Shown here one piece after another: positions 59,380 through 64,000 of a stretch of 64,000 nucleotides of DNA. A program made the translations under genes and the position numbers. Every line of letters begins with the position of its first letter. Position 1 is the stretch's first letter. Source of the DNA: Oxytricha trifallax (taxonomy: Eukaryota; Ciliophora; Spirotrichea; Sporadotrichida; Oxytrichidae); contig ARYC01017960.1 of NCBI GenBank assembly GCA_000711775.1, positions 1 to 64,000 of the forward strand, in the 5' to 3' direction. The notes under the pieces were generated by a model. That model made no database searches and was not told where the DNA came from. It saw only the letters and a program-made list of their open reading frames with translations.

Positions 59380-62300
59380 GCAACTCAAAGTAAAAAAAAA
59401 CTCTCATGCAAATACTCCTACAAGGGTTAATTATCTTAGAAAGAATAATCGCTCACCTCGATCGTTAACGAAGATCATCTTAGCTGGCACTCCTTTGAAA
59501 GCATTAAGTAGAGTTGAGTCAAGATTCAAGAGACAAGAAAATCATAAAGTGGGGACCTGTAATTTTGGGGAAAATTTCGTTCAAGTGGTTGCACCAGCTA
59601 AGTACTCATACAATACGGGAACTCTCCTCAACTCTGGTGAAGTTCCCCCTCAAGTGGATTCTTTATAAGGAGGGTTAATCATTAAGATGCCTTTGGATGG
59701 TATAGATTCTTACTTAAAGGACGTGATTGATATCAAGAGTTTATATGACGATGATTCATTGTGTCAATTTCTGGAGCAGTTCTTGAGTCAATTTCGCAAT
59801 TCAAAGCAGGTTAATCAAATAAATTAAGATTTAAGAATCATTCTAATATAATGCTAATTTAGAATCCCCAGTCGATTAAAGAAGGAAAGCCAGTGCAGTT
59901 GATATAAACAGGTTTACTTTCTCTTGAATAGAATAGAAGATAGCTAAACCATGGATTACCGAAGGATTGTAATCCATACCTAAAACCTTGAGAAGCAAAG
60001 CTTGCCCATAAACGATTAGAGATTGTGAGAATGTATATGGAAGATTAGTTGAAACCTAAGTAAATTTCGAAGAAGTTGAGAGTGACTGCAGACTTTGCAT
60101 CAAGAACTGTTGAGAAGTTTAAGCATGAGTTGAAATATAGCGTATTACATCCTTAAGAACCCAAAAAACCTGGCAAGAGGAGGGAGTGAGATAATGAGCA
60201 GCTGGTTGCTGCAGTTGGCGATTGCATAGAAGAAATTGGAATTTACTAGTGTACTGGCAGAAATATTCATAATCGATTGTAAGAATCGAAGTTAGGCTCA
60301 CCATTAAAGTATAATTTCAAAGTACCATGCATCTCAACGATTCATAAAATTCTCAAGGAGTAGTTTCATCTGATGTTTGGCAAGACAGAGACAGCGAATG
60401 TCAAATACAGAGATCCTGCTTATAACTGTAAACGCTTATGGATGAGTCGACTGCTATCATAGTTTCTAAGAGAGGATGAAGTAGTTATATCAGTGGATGA
60501 AAGCAACTTCAGGTCTGACTACTTGCCTCCTAAGTAATGGGCCCTAAATTAGAAGAGTATTCTGGGTTAGAGAAAGAATAAAGTTACCAAATCGATTGCA
60601 GTCAAGAAGTATAGGAGAATCATCGCAGGCGATAAGGAGTTGCAATAAAGGGATGCTACTTGGAAAGCAGTTGAATGGTGAATATTCTTAGAAATCATAT
60701 TATTCATTGGATGCAGTTTCATCTATAAGATCAAACGATTTACCTGCTTAAAATGCTTTTAAAGGTATCAATCTATAAGCTAATGCAAAGGATTAGTATT
60801 CATCCAAACTTCATTCAAAAATGCAGAGTAAAGCAAAGCCAATTTCAAAACCCCATTCTAGTACCAGTACTTTAAATAAGTTGGATAAACAACCGATTTT
60901 GAAGAAATCCTAGAAATCATCAAGCAGCTCTATATGTAAGCCATTCCTTAATAATTTTTATTTACTATTTTATAGAAGTCAGGCATTTTACAAACTCCAC
61001 CTCGTTAAAATTTGAAAGCAAAGTAGTAACTAAAGTAGGATCTATCCCCTATACTTGAAGTTGAAGATACTCCCTAAAACGAATCGAGTACTTTGAAGAA
61101 ATTCAGAAATTTGAAGTTGCAGAGCACTGCAAAGAAAGTCACTTCAGATGATGAGCAGATCAAACGAATTCATTCAGGGCTCACGCCATTGTTTGACAAA
61201 GTTTCAAAATTAATACTGTAATCAAATTTAAAGTCAAGCAGTTCGCTATTGAGTTAGAGATAGAGAGAAGTTGTTCAGCTCACTCCAAGAAAGCTGTCAC
61301 TATCAGTTTTGAGCAGCTCGAATATTAATGAGATTAAGTATACAAAAGAGAATTTGAAGGTTGATGGTTGTTGCATGATGATAGTATTTGATATAATCGT
61401 TCTATTCTTGATAATGTCGAACAATCATACTCAACTTAGTTTGAGAGATTACTTATTTTTGATAACTTCAAGGATGAGAGAGATGAAAGTTGAGATGTGA
61501 ACTCTGGGAATTATACTATGATTAGAATTACCATGGTAGATGAAAATTTCCTGAAGATATCTCTTGGATTGCATGGTTCCGCGCTGAGGTTGTATGGCTC
61601 CAGGTTGTATGGTTCCTGTTTGTATGGATCCGAGTTGTATAGGTCGATGTTGTATGGCTCCACCCTTAAGTTGCATGGTTCCACTCTTGGGTTGTATGGT
61701 TCCAGTTTTCAAAAATTCAACCAGTCTCATATCAAACCACTAATCATGATGCAAACTTCCATCAAACTACTAAGATGATAATTCAACTACCGTCCTAAAT
61801 CCAATTTAACTTTACTAATAGATGCCCATCACAAAATCATAACCAATAAGAAGAATCCAAAGAATGTGATAAACCCTGTGCATATATTCCAGATCAAAGT
61901 CAGATTAATCTCAATTACAAGCCTATCTCTCAGTATCGATAGGAAATGCTCTCCAATTTAAGTGATTATGGTTTGAGAGCAAGACAGTTGTCGATTGCAA
62001 AGCAAATTGAGAAGAGGTAACAGAATTCTATGGGTTTGATAGCTGCAATCTCAGTTGACAGAGTGGTATCCACTCAAATCATTGAGGGAGCTTTTGATTC
62101 AGTGCTGTTTGAGAAATTATATATCAGACGCTGAGAAGTATAAGAACTGACAAAGATCTATGCAATAAGAAGGTGGTGCTTTTAATGGATAATGGCATAA
62201 TTCATAAGTATTCTGAGATGCTTACGACTGCTCGTCCCTTCAAAGTAAACTTACTCTCAACGCAGAATACTCGCCCTAGCTCAACCCAATAGAACAGTTG

Positions 62301-62496
62301 TTTGCTTACATCAAGAAGAACCTCAAGCAGCAGAACATCAACAGCAAGTAAGCATACTCATCTAACAAACTTATAGAGTGCAGCTGGTCAAGCGCATCCA
62401 AGAAGTAATAAAAAACATGAGCGAGGATGATGTTCGAGGACTCTGGGCATTCAGCATAAAAAAATGGATACATACTCTGAGATATGGCTTAGTATG
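59380..62496 (+). pseudogene. Family B transposase, copy B4, decayed
   Basis: The N-terminal domain is visible at 59.55-59.9 kb (LLNSGEVPPQVDSLQGG, IIKMPLDGIDSYLKDV). HTH: LKPKQISKKLRVTADF. DDE parts: VVISVDESNFRSDYLP (Asp 60496-60498), VVLLMDNGIIHKYSE (Asp 62188-62190), NAEYSPQLNPIEQLF. The inter-Asp block is ~564 codons, longer than in B2/B3, and contains LTPRKLSLSVLSSSN (matched in B2) plus a tandem repeat at 61565-61712. Several frameshifts. The last exon ends with TGA 62494-62496 after an intron beginning GTAAGCATAC near 62346. Confidence 0.7.
61565..61712 (+). repeat. Tandem GTTGTATGGTTCC repeat encoding LYGS units
   Basis: About eight units of 15-24 bp, each with a core TTG-TATGG-TCC. 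Read in the coding direction they give LHGS/LYGS units separated by two or more residues. It lies within the block between the first two catalytic Asps of B4, at the extra length this copy has relative to B2/B3. Confidence 0.7.
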
Positions 62497-62539
62497 AGAT
62501 TCTAATCAAAAACAAGAATTGCATCATACATTGAAATTT

Positions 62540-63560
62540 CTATAAACGCTTATACCTAATGCATTATCATTTTTACTGCTTATACCATTGCTGCTGCTCT
62601 TACTGCTGTTATTAATACTATACTTAATATTAATTTATAAATGCATGTGTATTGCCCGAAATCGCAGTTTGCATAAGTATGCTCATACAAGAGTGAATTC
62701 TTGACGAGTGGTATAAAATTCTGGACAACCTAACTCTATATGCCAAGTTACTATACACTCAAGGTGAACACCAGAGGAGGTCAATAACAGAGGCTATAAT
62801 TGGACAAAAATTAGTTTAAAATCAGATATTTCAAGAATTGAATGGGTTGGTGAGAGAGGAGATGCACTGAGCATCATGCTATCCAGTTTGATAGGAATTT
62901 AGCAAAAAACTAACAAATTCGCAACTTCCGCTCGATTTTTTTGACCAGCTGAGATTTGCAGGTACTGCTGGAGCATTGAACTTTATGACCACCAAATTTT
63001 CACAAATTGACCAGCAACAACGATTTTCAAGATTTTTGACCACTCTGCTCCAAATTTGGCCTGGTCACCGCATATTTGTGAAAAGTGACACATAATTCTA
63101 AATTCAGAGTAAAAACTGCGATTTTTTGAGATTTTGACTACTACTCTGGTCATATTGGTTTAAATCAAACACTCTGGTCACTTTTATAGAGAATCTCAGT
63201 TTTGACCACTACTCTGGTCACTTGGGTTAAAATTATGCACTTTGGCCACTTTTTTGACCACTCTGCTCAAATGTAAGAGACATGTATAAAAAGACAGATA
63301 TTTTGACCACGAATAGTAAAGTTGGTCATTTTTACAGATAATATAAAATTTTGTCACTTTATATATGTTCCTAATGATGCATAAAGACTTTGACCACAAA
63401 TGAAAATAAAAGTGAGCATTTTGTAAAATTAAGTAGGGGTTTGGCCACTTTTCGCATACAAGAAAAATCGTAGAGTAAATGAGCAGTAAATAAATATATA
63501 ATTAAATTTAAATTTTTATTTTTGCATTTCCCCGATTTAATTGTATTTTATCAATAATGA
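62540..63560 (+). repeat. R2 repeat with TTTGACCACT array, 3' of B4
   Basis: Homologous to 14575-15290. Between 62935 and 63440 it contains roughly fifteen copies of TTTGACCACT, TGGTCAC and TGGCCAC variants in mixed spacing; the other copy has only a few. No gene. It may be the 3' tail of B4. Confidence 0.5.
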
Positions 63561-64000
63561 TGCTAATTTGCTATGCTTATACGGAATATTCATTTAATAA
63601 CTTTATATTTTAAAAAATAATTTTTTTAGCATTTAACTCTTAATTATAATTACAATTTTGATACGGTCAAAATATCAATAGAATTTATGATGATTAATTC
63701 TGATTAACTTTTTTAAATAACAAGAAAAGAGCTCATTGTCAAAAATTGTTGCAATAACTATCAGACACTTGTGTTAGTAAATACCCATTTTTGATAACTT
63801 CCTCCGTTATATTCATGAGTATACACATTTCCATTACTATTGAAATCGGATGCCCTGTGAAGCTGCCGAAATTTTTATAAAATAATTTTTTTTACATATT
63901 TATAAAATTTATAAATTTCAAAAGAAATTCATTTATTCAGTCATAAAGAATAAATAAGTGAGTTCTTTAAAAATTATATCCACATTTATATAAACATAAA
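63561..64000. other. AT-rich, no gene seen
   Basis: No long frame in either code and no repeat relationship noticed within the window. Confidence 0.5.

Noticed and set aside
1-64000. Most short ORFs found with the standard genetic code
   Set aside because: They are fragments or antisense shadows of longer frames that appear when TAA and TAG are read as Gln; only those consistent with the longer frames or with homologues were kept.
1-64000. CRISPR arrays, bacterial promoters, ribosome binding sites or operons
   Set aside because: The short introns, ciliate code and element types are eukaryotic; no prokaryotic signals were seen.

Overview
The window looks like germline (micronuclear) DNA of a stichotrichous ciliate of the Oxytricha/Stylonychia type. 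Three observations support this. Long reading frames stay open only if TAA and TAG are read as glutamine and TGA alone is stop. Mobile elements end in C4A4/G4T4 telomere-like tracts. Three copies of the telomere-bearing element (TBE) are recognisable by ~78-bp inverted ends, a 3-bp ANT target duplication and three genes: a zinc-finger/kinase 57-kDa gene, a 22-kDa gene and a 42-kDa DDE transposase. Under the standard code almost every real gene appears shattered. Verified introns are mostly 26-40 nt.

Layout. 1-3265: TBE1 (cut by the window edge). 3266-34381: a large, loosely folded palindrome whose ~7-kb arms each carry a broken copy of the same unrecognised gene. TBE2 (3964-8039) sits in the left arm and TBE3 (27110-32961) in the right arm. 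Each insertion site is empty in the opposite arm, which gives a relative chronology. A foldback element (F1) is present in both arms, so it predates the duplication. A GC-rich 1.8-kb foldback (F2) sits inside the 22-kDa gene of TBE3. The loop (14.6-21.9 kb) holds transposon debris and two broken genes.

34.5-46.1 kb and 59.4-62.5 kb: copies of a second family, here called B. Its ends resemble C4A4, and it encodes one long DDE transposase with a conserved N-terminal domain and an unusual ~440-codon or longer block between the first and second catalytic aspartates. A TBE fragment lies at 38.8-40.2 kb and a near-perfect 1.46-kb palindrome at 41.2-42.7 kb.

47.86-54.87 kb: element C, with 2.57-kb inverted arms around a 1.9-kb centre. 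Each arm holds a DDE transposase and a six-exon gene homologous to the TBE 22-kDa gene, in the same convergent order as in TBE and sharing one intron position. The centre holds a Q/N-rich reading frame.

56.4-59.3 kb: a small island of host-like genes on the minus strand, including a five-exon gene of 479 codons whose four 32-106 nt introns restore one uninterrupted frame. These are either single-segment macronuclear genes or germline-limited genes. All frames were read by eye; no database search was possible.
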